A DNA stretch of 64,000 bases from Mycetocola miduiensis. GTDB taxonomy: Bacteria > Actinomycetota > Actinomycetes > Actinomycetales > Microbacteriaceae. The notes beneath the pieces were generated by a model, which was not told the DNA's origin, made no database searches, and saw nothing but the letters and a program-made list of their open reading frames with translations. Of this stretch, positions 1-8,567 are shown piece by piece (within the stretch, counting starts at the first letter, position 1; every line of letters starts with the position of its first letter). The stretch covers positions 148,747-212,746 of the forward strand of contig NZ_FOVM01000003.1 of assembly GCF_900115155.1 (NCBI RefSeq). The letters run 5' to 3'. The position numbers and the translations under genes were made by a program.

Positions 1-1
1 C

Positions 2-154
2 CCTGCGATGCTCGCCAGGGCCTCTCGTTTCTCGCAGGGTGAAGCTCTCTTCGCGGGTGGATTCACCGCCGCGCCGATGATGGTAAGGATGGGCAGTCGT
101 CTCACTCGCGAGGGTGGAGTCGATGTGGGCGTGCCGATGAGGCCGCCGGGCTGA
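2..154 (+). CDS. C-terminal end of an unidentified protein, possibly a HerA/DUF87-type ATPase (partial)
   Basis: An open frame enters from the left edge and ends at a TGA at 152-154, giving about 50 residues. The tail contains the stretches QGEALFAGGF and RLTREGGVDVGVP. This resembles the C-terminal strand region of HerA-like/DUF87 ATP-binding proteins, but no catalytic motif lies inside the window, so the assignment is only a suggestion. The frame converges with the small leftward gene that ends at 164. Without the upstream sequence the start, length and function cannot be judged. Confidence 0.4.
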   Translation, partial: PAMLARASRFSQGEALFAGGFTAAPMMVRMGSRLTREGGVDVGVPMRPPG

Positions 155-163
155 ACAACCAGG

Positions 164-376
164 CTAACTCCCCGAAACCGGGTTCACCGACACCAGTTCG
201 ATGTTGAGGTTGCCGAAGATCGTGAGAATCCCCTGCAGCTTGGTCTGGTCAGGAACCAACCCGATCAGATGCGTCTCGCCGTGTTCCACTTTGCTGATCT
301 CAAAGCCGTCGATCAGGTCGGCGACCGGCTCGCTGAGCGTGCCTTTGATGACGATCTCATACGATTCACTGGTCAC
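164..376 (-). CDS. Small conserved hypothetical protein (70 aa)
   Basis: A longer frame runs upstream, but a GTG at 374-376 preceded by GGGAGG (about 8 bases away) is the better start and yields a compact 70-residue protein. It begins SYEIVIKGT and has alternating hydrophobic strands with a helix (PVADLIDGFEISKVEHGETHL), like the small alpha/beta proteins common in actinobacteria, including an ILTIFGNLNIELVSV C-terminus. No catalytic motif is visible. It has no obvious operon partner: it converges with the partial gene on the left and diverges from the PLDc_N/SHOCT gene on the right. Function unknown. Confidence 0.6.
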   Translation of the reverse strand: MTSESYEIVIKGTLSEPVADLIDGFEISKVEHGETHLIGLVPDQTKLQGILTIFGNLNIELVSVNPVSGS

Positions 377-595
377 AGTTGAGCCCTCCCACGCCTCGCA
401 TTCATCTTCGGGTCCGCCTTTCGCTCCGTCGTCATACGCAGAGGGTGAACGCCCGAAACGACGATCAGTCGAGCTCGCAATGCGCACCAGAACGGGCGAA
501 CGAATGTCACCCACTGCGGATGACTATTCGCTCTCCCGAGTGCGTTATGTTTCTGAACAATCGATGACGGTGGCGCTGTAGAGGAGCTGATCAGC

Positions 596-982
596 ATGGA
601 GTTGTTGAGCAACGTGTGGGACATCACCGTGTGGTTCTTCTGGGCTTATGTGTTCTTCGCCTTCCTGTTCGCGCTGGTGCTCGTCCTTGTGGACGTCTAC
701 CGGGACGAGACCCTGAACGGGTGGCTCAAGGCCCTGTGGACCATCTGCCTCGTCTTCATACCGTTGCTGACCGTGATCGTCTACGTCATCGCCAGGGGCA
801 AGGGCATGAGCGAACGCAACTCCCGCGGCATGGCGACCCCGGCCGAACCGGCCGATTACGTGCCCCACTGGGGAACGCAGCCGAGCGCCTCCGAAGAAAT
901 CACCAGGGCGCAGCAACTCCTCCAGTCCGGGGCGATCACCCAGGAGGAATTTGCGGCGCTCAAAGCCAGGGCGCTGACGTAG
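596..982 (+). CDS. PLDc_N / SHOCT domain membrane protein
   Basis: A 128-residue protein with two transmembrane helices (about 10-33 and 45-66), a pattern of the PLDc_N (cardiolipin synthase N-terminal) domain. A polar linker and a C-terminal SHOCT motif follow (about 96-127: SEEITRAQQLLQSGAITQEEFAALKARAL). SHOCT is a short oligomerisation motif. A GAGGAG ribosome binding site lies 8-9 bases before the ATG. The protein has no phospholipase HKD motif, so it is not itself a synthase and more likely a small inner-membrane scaffold. The GAP-family gene follows 61 bases downstream in the same direction. Confidence 0.85.
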   Translation: MELLSNVWDITVWFFWAYVFFAFLFALVLVLVDVYRDETLNGWLKALWTICLVFIPLLTVIVYVIARGKGMSERNSRGMATPAEPADYVPHWGTQPSASEEITRAQQLLQSGAITQEEFAALKARALT

Positions 983-1043
983 CGCCACGAGCGAACGTCA
1001 CGCCGCCCGGGCGAAATCGGACGACACAGATCGGCGAGTCGGC

Positions 1044-1709
1044 ATGACGGAGGCCATCGGGCAGATCCTGCCGCTTGCGATAGCCGTGGCGCTCAGTACC
1101 GTCCCGATCCTCGCGACGATCCTCATCCTCCTCTCGGATGCGAAGCCCATCGTGAGCATCGCGCTCCTCGTCGGCTGGGCCGTTGGAGTGGCCTCGGTTC
1201 TCACCCTCTTCACGATCGGCATCGGGCTGATCCCGGCATCCTTCCTGCGGCGAAATGACTCGGCTGTTGGAATCTTCCGGATGGTGCTCGGCTGTGTGCT
1301 TCTCGTTTACCCGGTCATCGTGTGGCGGCGCCACCCGCCGAGGCCGCCGTCCGAGTTGCCCCACTGGATGAGCACGCTCGGCAAGATCAACGCGTGGGGG
1401 GCGCTGGGATTCGGGATCGCGCTCGCCCTACGCCCGAAAAACGTGATCCTTTCCGTGGCCGGGGCCGTGGTGATCGGTGATGCGTCACTACGTGAGGGGG
1501 ATGCGGCCATCGTCATTGCCATCTTCACCCTCGTCGGCGTATCAACTGTCGCCGCGCCGATCATCGGATACCTGGCGGCGCCGGAGAAGACGAGGAAACC
1601 GCTGAACGCCACACGCACCTGGCTCGTCAACCACGGAGAGATTCTCATGGTCGTTGTCTCGCTCATGGCCGGTGTGGTGATCATCGGCTCAGGTATCGCC
1701 AAGTTATAG
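1044..1709 (+). CDS. GAP family membrane protein (Sap-like)
   Basis: A 221-residue polytopic protein with about six transmembrane helices (roughly 5-30, 35-60, 70-95, 125-150, 155-180 and 198-220). The central LRPKNVILSVAGA segment is typical of the GAP family (sulfolipid-1-addressing protein homologues), which is related to LysE-type small-molecule exporters. In mycobacteria GAP proteins help move glycolipids across the membrane; the substrate here is unknown. It lies 61 bases after the PLDc_N/SHOCT gene and may be cotranscribed with it. The gene ends before a decayed M23 peptidase remnant on the other strand. Confidence 0.8.
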   Translation: MTEAIGQILPLAIAVALSTVPILATILILLSDAKPIVSIALLVGWAVGVASVLTLFTIGIGLIPASFLRRNDSAVGIFRMVLGCVLLVYPVIVWRRHPPRPPSELPHWMSTLGKINAWGALGFGIALALRPKNVILSVAGAVVIGDASLREGDAAIVIAIFTLVGVSTVAAPIIGYLAAPEKTRKPLNATRTWLVNHGEILMVVVSLMAGVVIIGSGIAKL

Positions 1710-1743
1710 GACTCACACCTCGCGGCCGAGCTGAAGCGAGCAC

Positions 1744-1897
1744 CGCTACGGGTCTGCGGCTGGTCGAGCGCATGCGGCACGAGCGCGAACGGCGACCGCC
1801 TCGCCTCATGATCGGGCTCCAGGTCGATGGCGTATCGCTCCCCCAGCGCATCGGTTCCGTGGCTTGGCACTCGAAACGCCGGGCTGTTCTGAACCAG
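1744..1897 (-). pseudogene. Remnant of an M23-family peptidase-like gene
   Basis: Reading leftward from 1897, the frame gives LVQNSPAFRVPSHGTDALG then ERYAIDLEPDHEARRSPF and ALVPHALDQP. In actinobacterial M23-type peptidases the blocks NSPAxRVPSHGT...YAIDF and EPDHEARRSxxALVPYAL are separated by roughly fifty residues. Here they are fused directly (AIDL-EPDHE), and a TGA sits just upstream where a Trp would be expected. Neither the start nor the metal-binding HxH region survives. This is a gene relic with an internal deletion, not an expressed protein. The match is from memory of the family. Confidence 0.6.
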
Positions 1898-1950
1898 TCA
1901 ACGGTGGGTGAACGGCAGCGAGAGAACGATCCCGCCGGCAGCTGGGCCGA

Positions 1951-2886
1951 TCAGAGAGCGGACGTGATCGCCATGGTGTACGCCACGTAACCGGCGGCGG
2001 TCGGGTGGAACGCGTCGGGTCCGCTCGCGTGAATCCACGGGTCGGGGCTGCCGATACCGTGACCGGTGAAGGCTTCCGTGACGTCGACATAACGGATGTC
2101 GACTCCCCTCGACGCGAGCTGCTGCACGACCCCCTGGATTGTGGCGTTCAGCAGTGCCGTCGCGGAATTGATCTCGACAATGGCGGCGTAGTTCGGGTCG
2201 GAGGGTGGCGGCGTCTCGAACAGGTAAGGATAGCCGGTCACCAGGATCTTCGCGTCTCGGGCGACCATCGCCACCCCGGTCAATGCCGTTGTGAGTCGGA
2301 TGGCGAACCTGCTCGGTATCCCGGAGGCACGTGGGGTCAGGAGGGCATACACAGAATCCAACGCTGCCTGGCACTCCGGCGATGCGAACGACGTAGAGCA
2401 CGCCGCGACAACGGCGGCCCCTCCCAGGTCGTTCGCGCCGACCGTGACCGTGACCAGGTCCGCGTCCCTGTTCATTGCGACAACCCTGAGCTGACGCGTG
2501 AGCACGTCTCGTGTCGTCGCGCCACTGCAGCTGGCGTCGGCGACCAATTCCACCCTGTCGACGTCGTCGAGCATCTCGGGGTAGCTCAGTGCGCTTTGCA
2601 TGCAGGCGTTCTCGTAGGATCCGGCACCCTGTCCAGCTGCATAGGAGTCACCACGTGCTACGTATTCAATAACAGCGCTCTCCGCGCCGGCAGCCTGAGC
2701 GCTGACGGCGGAGACGGCAGCGGCCGGGGCAGCCTGCGCGGTCACCGTGGAGAGAGATCCTGCGAACAGGATGGACGCAGCGAGGGCAAGCGCTCCTACG
2801 TCGGCGAACGTGCGGTTTCTCCAAGCATGGCCAACAAGGTACCCCTCGGCTTCTCGGAAAGCCACGGGGTCAGCCAGGTTGACCAC
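1951..2886 (-). CDS. Secreted SGNH/GDSL-type esterase
   Basis: A 311-residue protein of the SGNH hydrolase superfamily. Block I is GDSYAAG (about residues 79-85), block III includes VTVGANDLGG, and block V is DAFHPTAAGY near the C-terminus with the catalytic Asp/His pair. Cysteines at ENACMQS, DASCSG and VAACSTS suggest disulfides, as in Streptomyces secreted lipases. A hydrophobic segment around 30-50 ending in TAQAAPAAA looks like a signal peptide. The start is uncertain: the GTG at 2884-2886 adds an unusual polar N-terminal extension. It begins 7 bases after the RluA gene stop, so the two may be cotranscribed. Confidence 0.85.
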   Translation of the reverse strand: MVNLADPVAFREAEGYLVGHAWRNRTFADVGALALAASILFAGSLSTVTAQAAPAAAVSAVSAQAAGAESAVIEYVARGDSYAAGQGAGSYENACMQSALSYPEMLDDVDRVELVADASCSGATTRDVLTRQLRVVAMNRDADLVTVTVGANDLGGAAVVAACSTSFASPECQAALDSVYALLTPRASGIPSRFAIRLTTALTGVAMVARDAKILVTGYPYLFETPPPSDPNYAAIVEINSATALLNATIQGVVQQLASRGVDIRYVDVTEAFTGHGIGSPDPWIHASGPDAFHPTAAGYVAYTMAITSAL

Positions 2887-2892
2887 CCGAGT

Positions 2893-3876
2893 TCATCGCG
2901 CGGTAACGCGCTCCCCCTGCAACGGCAGGGAGCGCGCACTGGTGAACTGCCGAGGCTCGCCGTCGACCGGATCGGTGAAGCTCAATTCGCTGGCGAGCAA
3001 TTGCAGCGGATGGGCAAAGTCATCCACCGAAACATCCCGCACGAGCGGGTACAGCGGGTCTTGGCTGATCGGGATCCCGAGTCCCAGCATGTGCATCCGG
3101 AGTTGGTGGGTGCGCCCGGTTCGTGGGGTGAGGCGATAGATGGCCGTCGCCTCGTCGACCGTCGCCTCGAGTTCGACCAGCGACTCTGAGTTGGCCGGAG
3201 CGCCGGCCACGATCTCGGCCTGCATCCGACCGCGCTGTTTATGAAGGTGGTTGCGAACGATGACCGGCAGGTCCGGGTCCGATCGCAGTGGCGCAAGCGC
3301 TCGGTAGACCTTCTGGACCTCGCCTCGTTGGAACATCGACTGGTAGGCGCCACGCCAGCGTTTCTCCGTCGCAAGGATGAGCAGTCCCGACGTCACACGG
3401 TCCAGGCGGTGCAGCGGAGATACCTCCGGCAGTCCGAGTTCCGCGCGAAGACGTACCACGACGCTCTGCGCAACATGCCGGCCCCGAGGAATCGTCGACA
3501 GGAACGCGGGCTTGTCGACGACGACGATACGCTCGTCCTGGGATATCACGCGGATGGCGCCGGGAACGGCGGCCTCGTCGCGCAAGTCGCGGTGGAACCA
3601 GACGAAGGTGTGCGGTCGGTATGGGTCCGTTCCGATCACCGGCGAACCCGACTCGTAGACGAATCGTCCAGCGGCGAGGAACGCGGCCACGTCGAGGAAT
3701 TCTGACAGGCGCTCCCCGAGCCAGGCACCCATACTCGGCCACGGGTCCGGCCGCGAGCGGTCGAGATCGGGGGTCCGCATCCACGCCGGATCGAGCCCGA
3801 GTCGTTGCGGCAGAGGCGAACGGGGAGGCACCCACCGATCGTACGTCACCCGGCTGCCTGGAGTCGTTTCACGCAT
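2893..3876 (-). CDS. RluA-family pseudouridine synthase
   Basis: A 327-residue enzyme that isomerises uridine to pseudouridine in structured RNA. The signature HRLDRVTSGLL carries the catalytic Asp, and RTGRTHQLRMHM and the C-terminal DPLYP segment are typical of the RluA family. The chosen ATG at 3874-3876 starts at MRETTPGS; a longer frame upstream would overlap the IclR promoter. There is no N-terminal S4 domain, as in the RluA/RluC-like group common in actinobacteria. It is divergent from the IclR regulator and probably leads a short operon with the secreted esterase. The target nucleotide cannot be inferred. Confidence 0.9.
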   Translation of the reverse strand: MRETTPGSRVTYDRWVPPRSPLPQRLGLDPAWMRTPDLDRSRPDPWPSMGAWLGERLSEFLDVAAFLAAGRFVYESGSPVIGTDPYRPHTFVWFHRDLRDEAAVPGAIRVISQDERIVVVDKPAFLSTIPRGRHVAQSVVVRLRAELGLPEVSPLHRLDRVTSGLLILATEKRWRGAYQSMFQRGEVQKVYRALAPLRSDPDLPVIVRNHLHKQRGRMQAEIVAGAPANSESLVELEATVDEATAIYRLTPRTGRTHQLRMHMLGLGIPISQDPLYPLVRDVSVDDFAHPLQLLASELSFTDPVDGEPRQFTSARSLPLQGERVTAR

Positions 3877-3895
3877 TCGGCGACGGCCACGCTTC

Positions 3896-3911
3896 TGTCC
3901 TATTATCGAAC
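3896..3911 (+). promoter_or_regulatory. Candidate IclR operator in the iclR promoter
   Basis: TGTCCTATTATCGAAC differs at two bases from TGTCCGATAATCGAAC at 6684-6699 upstream of the monooxygenase gene. Its reverse complement begins GTTCGATAAT, like the box I recall for the IclR-family regulator PcaR of Pseudomonas. TATTAT at 3901-3906 could be the -10 element, so binding here would mean autoregulation. Confidence 0.5.
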
Positions 3912-3968
3912 AGGCGGGAGGGTGAAGCGGATGCCCGCCCCTGGCCCGACTCGAAAGCTGGTTTGTCG

Positions 3969-4682
3969 ATGGCATCGGACGAAGGAACGCAAGCGGGATC
4001 CCAGACGCTGAGCCGAGGCATCCGTCTCCTGGAGATCCTCGCCACCGCTGACCGCAACCTGTCGATCGGCGAACTGGCCGAGAGCCTGGGCGTGCACCGA
4101 TCGGTTGCGTACCGTCTGTTGCGCACCCTCGAGGCCCATGACCTCGTCACCCGGGACGATGCGGGGCGCATGGCGCTGGGAGCCGGGCTCGCAGCCCTCA
4201 CCTCCAACGTTGCGCGGGACCTCCAACAGGCCGCCCTGCCAACCCTCAACGAGATCGCGAACGAACTCGCGATGACGTGTCTGCTCGCCGTGCGCCTCGA
4301 CAGCGGCGAGGCCGTGACGCTCGTCAGCGCGATGCCCCGCCAGAGTATCGCCGTGGTGTCGTATCGGCCGGGCCACCGCCACCCGACGACGCGAGGAGGT
4401 CCGGGCAAAGCGATCCTTCTTGGGATGCCGGAGAGCGCATGGCCCGCCGACCTGAGTGACGGGTTGCGACAGGAGCTCATCCAGAGTCGTGCCCGCGGCT
4501 ACGCGTCAAGCCACGACGAAGTGGTCCCGTCGCTGTCGTCGGTCGCGGTGCCGCTCGTCCTGCCCGGGCAGCCGGCAGCGTCCATCGCTGTGATCCACGT
4601 TGCCCTTCCTCGATCCGAGAGCGAGATCGCCAACCGCCTGAAGTCCGGGGCCGAAAGCGTCGCGCGAGCCTACGGGCGCTGA
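3969..4682 (+). CDS. IclR-family transcriptional regulator
   Basis: A 237-residue regulator. An N-terminal winged helix (about 12-75: SRGIRLLEILATADRNLSI, then SLGVHRSVAYRLLRTLE) precedes an IclR effector-binding domain (about 85-235) ending in VPLVLPGQPAASIAVIHVA. IclR proteins typically control aromatic or short-chain acid catabolism by binding the effector in the C-terminal domain. The start used is the ATG at 3969; no in-frame start with a good ribosome site lies closer to the promoter. It converges on the FAD monooxygenase gene with a shared terminator between them, and matching boxes in both promoters suggest it controls itself and the monooxygenase. Confidence 0.85.
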   Translation: MASDEGTQAGSQTLSRGIRLLEILATADRNLSIGELAESLGVHRSVAYRLLRTLEAHDLVTRDDAGRMALGAGLAALTSNVARDLQQAALPTLNEIANELAMTCLLAVRLDSGEAVTLVSAMPRQSIAVVSYRPGHRHPTTRGGPGKAILLGMPESAWPADLSDGLRQELIQSRARGYASSHDEVVPSLSSVAVPLVLPGQPAASIAVIHVALPRSESEIANRLKSGAESVARAYGR

Positions 4683-4694
4683 GGTCGCCTCCGG

Positions 4695-4736
4695 AGGATG
4701 CCGGGGCGCAGGCGGAGCGCCCTTTCCCGGCATCCT
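4695..4736. terminator. Bidirectional hairpin terminator
   Basis: AGGATGCCGGG (4695-4705) pairs perfectly with CCCGGCATCCT (4726-4736) across a 20-base loop and is followed by a pyrimidine-rich TCTC. It lies between the convergent IclR and monooxygenase genes and could serve both. Confidence 0.65.
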
Positions 4737-4751
4737 TCTCGGGGGTGGGAC

Positions 4752-6635
4752 TCATGCCGTGAAAATCGGCCTGAAGAACGCCGCGAGTTCGTCGGTTGCC
4801 GTCAGCGGCAGCACGTTGGCGACATACTGGTCCGGCCGGACGACGACGACCGCACCGCCTCTGTCGATCCCGCGAAGCTCAAAGATGTTCCGCGCCGGAA
4901 TGGCGGAATACACCTTCTCGTAGTCGATCAGCTCGAACGGGCCGACCCTGGGCAAAAACGTCTCTGGAACTCGGCCGATATCGAGTCCGGTGTGGTCCTG
5001 CTGGTAGACGACCTTGACGTCGAAGACACTGTCGATGTCGGCGTCTTTAGGTGTGTGGACGATGAGGGGCGATTCCGGTGAAGTCCGAAGCCACTCGGCC
5101 CACTCAGCGACTGCCGACGCTTCGCCGGGCGCGGCAGAGTCGGCGAACGCGTAGACCCGCCACCGTCCGTCTGCCCGGTGGTGGTGACCGAGTTCGACCG
5201 GGTTGGTGTCTGAGACGCGAACCACGGGGGCGGACTTGAAACGCTTGCCGATCGGATAGCCGGTCGCCAACGCCCCATGAGTCGCCTCAGCGATCAGCAT
5301 CGACGGTGAGTACTGCGTCATGAAACCAGCGGGGAACTCGGCGGTACTCGTGTAGAACGTCTCCAGCTCGGCCGGGTCCTTGAGCTCCTCCGGCTTGCGT
5401 GCCATGAGGCTCGACCATTCCTTGTCGAAGTCGATGAGGTTTTGCGCGACGACATGGCGCTCAGCGGAATACGTGCTGAGAAGGCTTTCCGGGCTGCGTC
5501 CCTCGAGCACGTGCGCGAGCTTCCAACCCAGGTTGAAACCGTCCTGCATCGACACGTTCATGCCCTGGCCGGCTTTGGCACTGTGCGTGTGGCAAGCGTC
5601 GCCGGTGATGAAGACGCGAGGCGTGCGGGTGCCGAGATCTTCGGGTAGGACATCGTCGAACCGGTCGGTGAGACGGTGGGCGACTTCGTAGACGCTATGC
5701 CAGGCCACGTTCTTCACATCGAGGGTGTACGGGTGCAGGATGTCGTTCGCTTTCGCGATGATCTCCTCGATGGTCGTGTTCCGGATCGCTCCCTTGTTGT
5801 CGGCAGCCACCTCACCGAGGTCGACATACATCCGGAAAAGGTAGCCACCCTCGCGAGGAATGTGCAGGATGCTCCCAACTTCCGACTGGATGGCGCACTT
5901 GGTTCGGATGTCAGGGAAGTCGGTGACGGCGAGGACGTCCATGACACCCCAGGCGTGAAACGCCTGGTCGCCGGCCATCGTGCACCCGATCGCCTGGCGC
6001 ACACCACTGCGGGCGCCGTCAGCGCCGACGACGTACTTGGCGCGGACCACGCGCTCGCCTCCTTCGCTGTCACCGGCGGGCTGACCGAGGGTCACGGTGA
6101 CCGGATAGTCGCCATCGCCGGTCACCTCCAGCCCGCGGAACTCGTATCCGTAGTCCGGCTTCATGCGGGTCGGCGAGTTGGCCATCACTTCTGCGAAGTA
6201 GTCAAGGACGCGAGCCTGGTTGACGATGAGATGCGGGAACTCACTGATGCCAGTGGGGTCGTCGTCCGCGCGCGCATGGCGAACGATCCGCGACGGGTCG
6301 GAGGGGTCAGGCTTCCAGAAGGCCATCTCGGTGATGCGATACGCCTCAGCGATGATCCTTTCGGCGAACCCGAACGCCTGGAACGTTTCGACGCTGCGGG
6401 CCTGGATGCCATCGGCCTGGCCGATCGCAAGACGGCCGCCTCGGCGCTCGACGATGCGGGTTGTGATGCCGGGGAACTGCGACAGCTGCGCGGCCGTGAT
6501 CATGCCTGCGGGCCCGGTTCCGACGATGAGAACGTCGACCTCGGCAGGAAGTTCATCGGGGCGGTCGATACCCACCCCTGCAGCTGGCTGGATTCGCGGA
6601 TCTGTGGACACATATCCGTGGTGGTGGAACTGCAC
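4752..6635 (-). CDS. FAD-dependent aromatic-ring monooxygenase (TfdB/MobA type)
   Basis: A 627-residue class A flavoprotein hydroxylase. Motifs are the GTGPAG dinucleotide fold (39-44), the DG motif ADGARSG (205-211) and the FAD-binding GDACHTHSAKAGQGMN (345-360). A C-terminal thioredoxin-like domain (about 460-627) is typical of phenol 2-monooxygenase and 3-hydroxybenzoate 4-monooxygenase. These enzymes add an ortho hydroxyl group to a phenol using NAD(P)H and oxygen. Length and the C-terminal domain fit the MobA/PheA group; the substrate is inferred as a hydroxybenzoate or phenol. A GAGGA ribosome site precedes the ATG. The promoter carries the candidate IclR box. Confidence 0.88.
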   Translation of the reverse strand: MQFHHHGYVSTDPRIQPAAGVGIDRPDELPAEVDVLIVGTGPAGMITAAQLSQFPGITTRIVERRGGRLAIGQADGIQARSVETFQAFGFAERIIAEAYRITEMAFWKPDPSDPSRIVRHARADDDPTGISEFPHLIVNQARVLDYFAEVMANSPTRMKPDYGYEFRGLEVTGDGDYPVTVTLGQPAGDSEGGERVVRAKYVVGADGARSGVRQAIGCTMAGDQAFHAWGVMDVLAVTDFPDIRTKCAIQSEVGSILHIPREGGYLFRMYVDLGEVAADNKGAIRNTTIEEIIAKANDILHPYTLDVKNVAWHSVYEVAHRLTDRFDDVLPEDLGTRTPRVFITGDACHTHSAKAGQGMNVSMQDGFNLGWKLAHVLEGRSPESLLSTYSAERHVVAQNLIDFDKEWSSLMARKPEELKDPAELETFYTSTAEFPAGFMTQYSPSMLIAEATHGALATGYPIGKRFKSAPVVRVSDTNPVELGHHHRADGRWRVYAFADSAAPGEASAVAEWAEWLRTSPESPLIVHTPKDADIDSVFDVKVVYQQDHTGLDIGRVPETFLPRVGPFELIDYEKVYSAIPARNIFELRGIDRGGAVVVVRPDQYVANVLPLTATDELAAFFRPIFTA

Positions 6636-6661
6636 GGCTTCCTCACTTCTCTGTGGGCGGT

Positions 6662-6699
6662 TCGGACAACATCGTCGGCCCGTTGTCCGATAATCGAAC
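6662..6699 (-). promoter_or_regulatory. Monooxygenase promoter with candidate IclR box and a second inverted repeat
   Basis: TCGGACAAC (6662-6670) and GTTGTCCGA (6682-6690) form a perfect 9-base inverted repeat with an 11-base spacer. Overlapping its right arm, TGTCCGATAATCGAAC (6684-6699) contains the pseudo-palindrome TnCGATaATCGnA and matches the box in the iclR promoter. On the leftward strand GATTAT inside the box is a possible -10. The ATG lies about 50 bases downstream. Confidence 0.5.
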
Positions 6700-6835
6700 T
6701 TACGGTTCTAATATCGCTCAGGGCATCTTACGACGAGAATCCAGGCACCGTGACGCCCGAGCACCCCGTCATCCCGGGACGGACGCGCGTGGTCGCTGAC
6801 GAAGGCTTCTCCGAGGAGGGCCCTGTTTCCGAAAT

Positions 6836-8110
6836 TTAGCGCAGGGGCCCGGTGCTGCGTAAATCCCCCGGCGTTGTTGCATCCGGTTGTCCCGGGGCGA
6901 GCGGGACGACGGTGCGGACAGCGGAGACCTTCGGACCTTTCGGCGCCCAGTAGGCCCCGGGTCTTCCCGCCTCTCGCTGCGGCCCGGTGACCGTCAACCG
7001 GCAGATCGCTTCCTTGATCCTGGCGCCCAACCAGCCGGAGAATGCAAGTGGTCGAGGCGAGTCGTCCGCCCGGACGACCTGGACGTACCCGTCCTGACGG
7101 CCGAGGCTTATGCACTGAAGGAGGAAACCCACGGAAGCCACCGGAAGCGGTGTGCCACGGCGCGCGGCCAGGATGGTTGCCGCGGCGGCGCCACCGAGGG
7201 GAAGAGCGGCAGCGCAGCCCATGCGCAGATGACGCCCGAAGGGATCGGGCAGCCGCACGGCGTCTCCGGCACCGAGGATGTTGGGGAACTCAGGGGATCG
7301 TAAGTGCTCGTCAACCCGGAGTCGCCCAATCTCGTCGCAATCGAGTCCGCTCCCTGAGGCGAGTTCAGGAACCGAGAACGATGCCGTCCACAGGCACACG
7401 TCAAAGGGGAGATCCGGGCCGTCGGCGAAGAGAAGGGCGGTTTTTGCCACGGAGGCCACCGGGCTGCGCTCGAGGATCGTCACGCCGAGCGTCTCGAGCT
7501 TCCGAGTGATTTTTCTCCGAGCCGCCCCCCGCATCGACCCGACGATCGGCCCGTTCGTGACCAGGGTGACCTCAGCGTCCGGCCACTGCTGTGCGGCTTC
7601 GCTCGCCGTCTCGACCCCGGTGAATCCTCCTCCGACAATGACGATCCGCTGGCGGCCGCTCCCGTCCGCAATGACGCGTGCTGCCGCTTCAGCAGTCGCT
7701 GGGTCGCCGACGGCGTAGGAGTTTTCCGCGGCACCCGGCACGCGATGTGCCGACGACGTGCTGCCGACGGCGTAGACGAGAGTGTCGTATTGAAGGTCGG
7801 CGAGTGTTTCGTCCCCGGACCGGACCGTGAGACTCCCCACGGTCGCGTCGATTCGAACAGCAGTGCCGAGCACCACGTCGATGTCGGGGTGCAACATGTC
7901 AGCGAGCGGGATTGCCGCTGATTTTCTGCTGCCGGCCACGATTTCGTGCAGGCGGATGCGTTCGTAGAACAGTGGGCTTGGGTTGATGAGCTGAATGACG
8001 GTGCCAGCCGCCTCATCAGCTGTCATCGAGGACCGAAGCCGGTTGGCGCAGATCACACCGGCATAACCGGCCCCGACGACGACGACCGTCGTGACGGCAG
8101 AGCCGATCAT
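6836..8110 (-). CDS. NAD(P)/FAD-dependent oxidoreductase, NDH-2 like
   Basis: A 424-residue two-dinucleotide-fold flavoprotein. The FAD fold is VVVVGAGYAGVICANRL (about 9-25), the second NAD(P) fold is IVIVGGGFTGVETASE (about 155-170), and GAGDAVRLP (about 290) contacts FAD. The layout fits type II NADH dehydrogenases and related pyridine nucleotide-disulfide oxidoreductases. There is no redox CxxC pair. No strong C-terminal membrane helix is visible, so a soluble or peripheral oxidoreductase is as likely as a respiratory enzyme. It lies 200 bases upstream of the monooxygenase on the same strand, but the latter has its own promoter. Confidence 0.8.
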   Translation of the reverse strand: MIGSAVTTVVVVGAGYAGVICANRLRSSMTADEAAGTVIQLINPSPLFYERIRLHEIVAGSRKSAAIPLADMLHPDIDVVLGTAVRIDATVGSLTVRSGDETLADLQYDTLVYAVGSTSSAHRVPGAAENSYAVGDPATAEAAARVIADGSGRQRIVIVGGGFTGVETASEAAQQWPDAEVTLVTNGPIVGSMRGAARRKITRKLETLGVTILERSPVASVAKTALLFADGPDLPFDVCLWTASFSVPELASGSGLDCDEIGRLRVDEHLRSPEFPNILGAGDAVRLPDPFGRHLRMGCAAALPLGGAAAATILAARRGTPLPVASVGFLLQCISLGRQDGYVQVVRADDSPRPLAFSGWLGARIKEAICRLTVTGPQREAGRPGAYWAPKGPKVSAVRTVVPLAPGQPDATTPGDLRSTGPLR

Positions 8111-8144
8111 CGTTCCTTCTTCACGTTCGTCCTGCTGCCCCTGT

Positions 8145-8567
8145 TCATGCTGCCACTGTATGGGTGTTCGGTCCTCGACGGATTCCCCCCTTTGGCCCGG
8201 CCGGAGCCTGGATCATGGCAGCTCCCACGAGGACGCTCCACGCCCCGGTGAACAGGTAGCCGAGATGTTTGCCAACAGCGACACCCAGGTATCGATGAAA
8301 GGACTGGAAGACGACGTCGATCGCTTCCTTGCGTGTCGGCGATGAGGCCGTGTCGTCCATCTGGCGGGCGAGATACGGCACGAGGAAGGGCCATCGGACC
8401 AGGCCGAGGAACTGCACGGTGGCCGCGAGCACACCCACCGTCGCACCGGGGCGGCGAAGAATGTCGGGATAGTCGAATGTTTTGGCAAGGAGGACGAACG
8501 CCGCGTTGAAGGCGATGGGAAGCACTATGAGCAGCACTCCAGCTGCGACCGCTGCCGGCATGTTCAT
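8145..8567 (-). pseudogene. Truncated DUF4386-like membrane protein gene
   Basis: The ATG at 8565-8567 opens a 140-residue frame: a hydrophobic N-terminus, NAAFVLLAKTFDYPDILRRP, then GATVGVLAATVQFLGLVRWP and FLVPYLARQM, later FHRYLGVAVGKHLGYLFT. In the actinobacterial family I recognise (DUF4386-like, about 230-250 residues), the YPDILRRP block is followed by a further helix (TDEVLRRFRAGG...) that is missing here, and the last membrane helices are replaced by a short polar tail. The gene therefore looks shortened both internally and at the 3' end. It might still make a small membrane protein, but a relic is more likely. Confidence 0.6.

Noticed and set aside
1-39. Inverted arms CCCTGCGA and TCGCAGGG near the left edge
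   Set aside because: They lie inside the partial coding frame and the spacing is uneven, so a chance repeat in coding DNA is more likely than a terminator.
5676-6839. A 387-codon frame antisense to the monooxygenase
   Set aside because: Only explained by GC bias; no ribosome site or domain.
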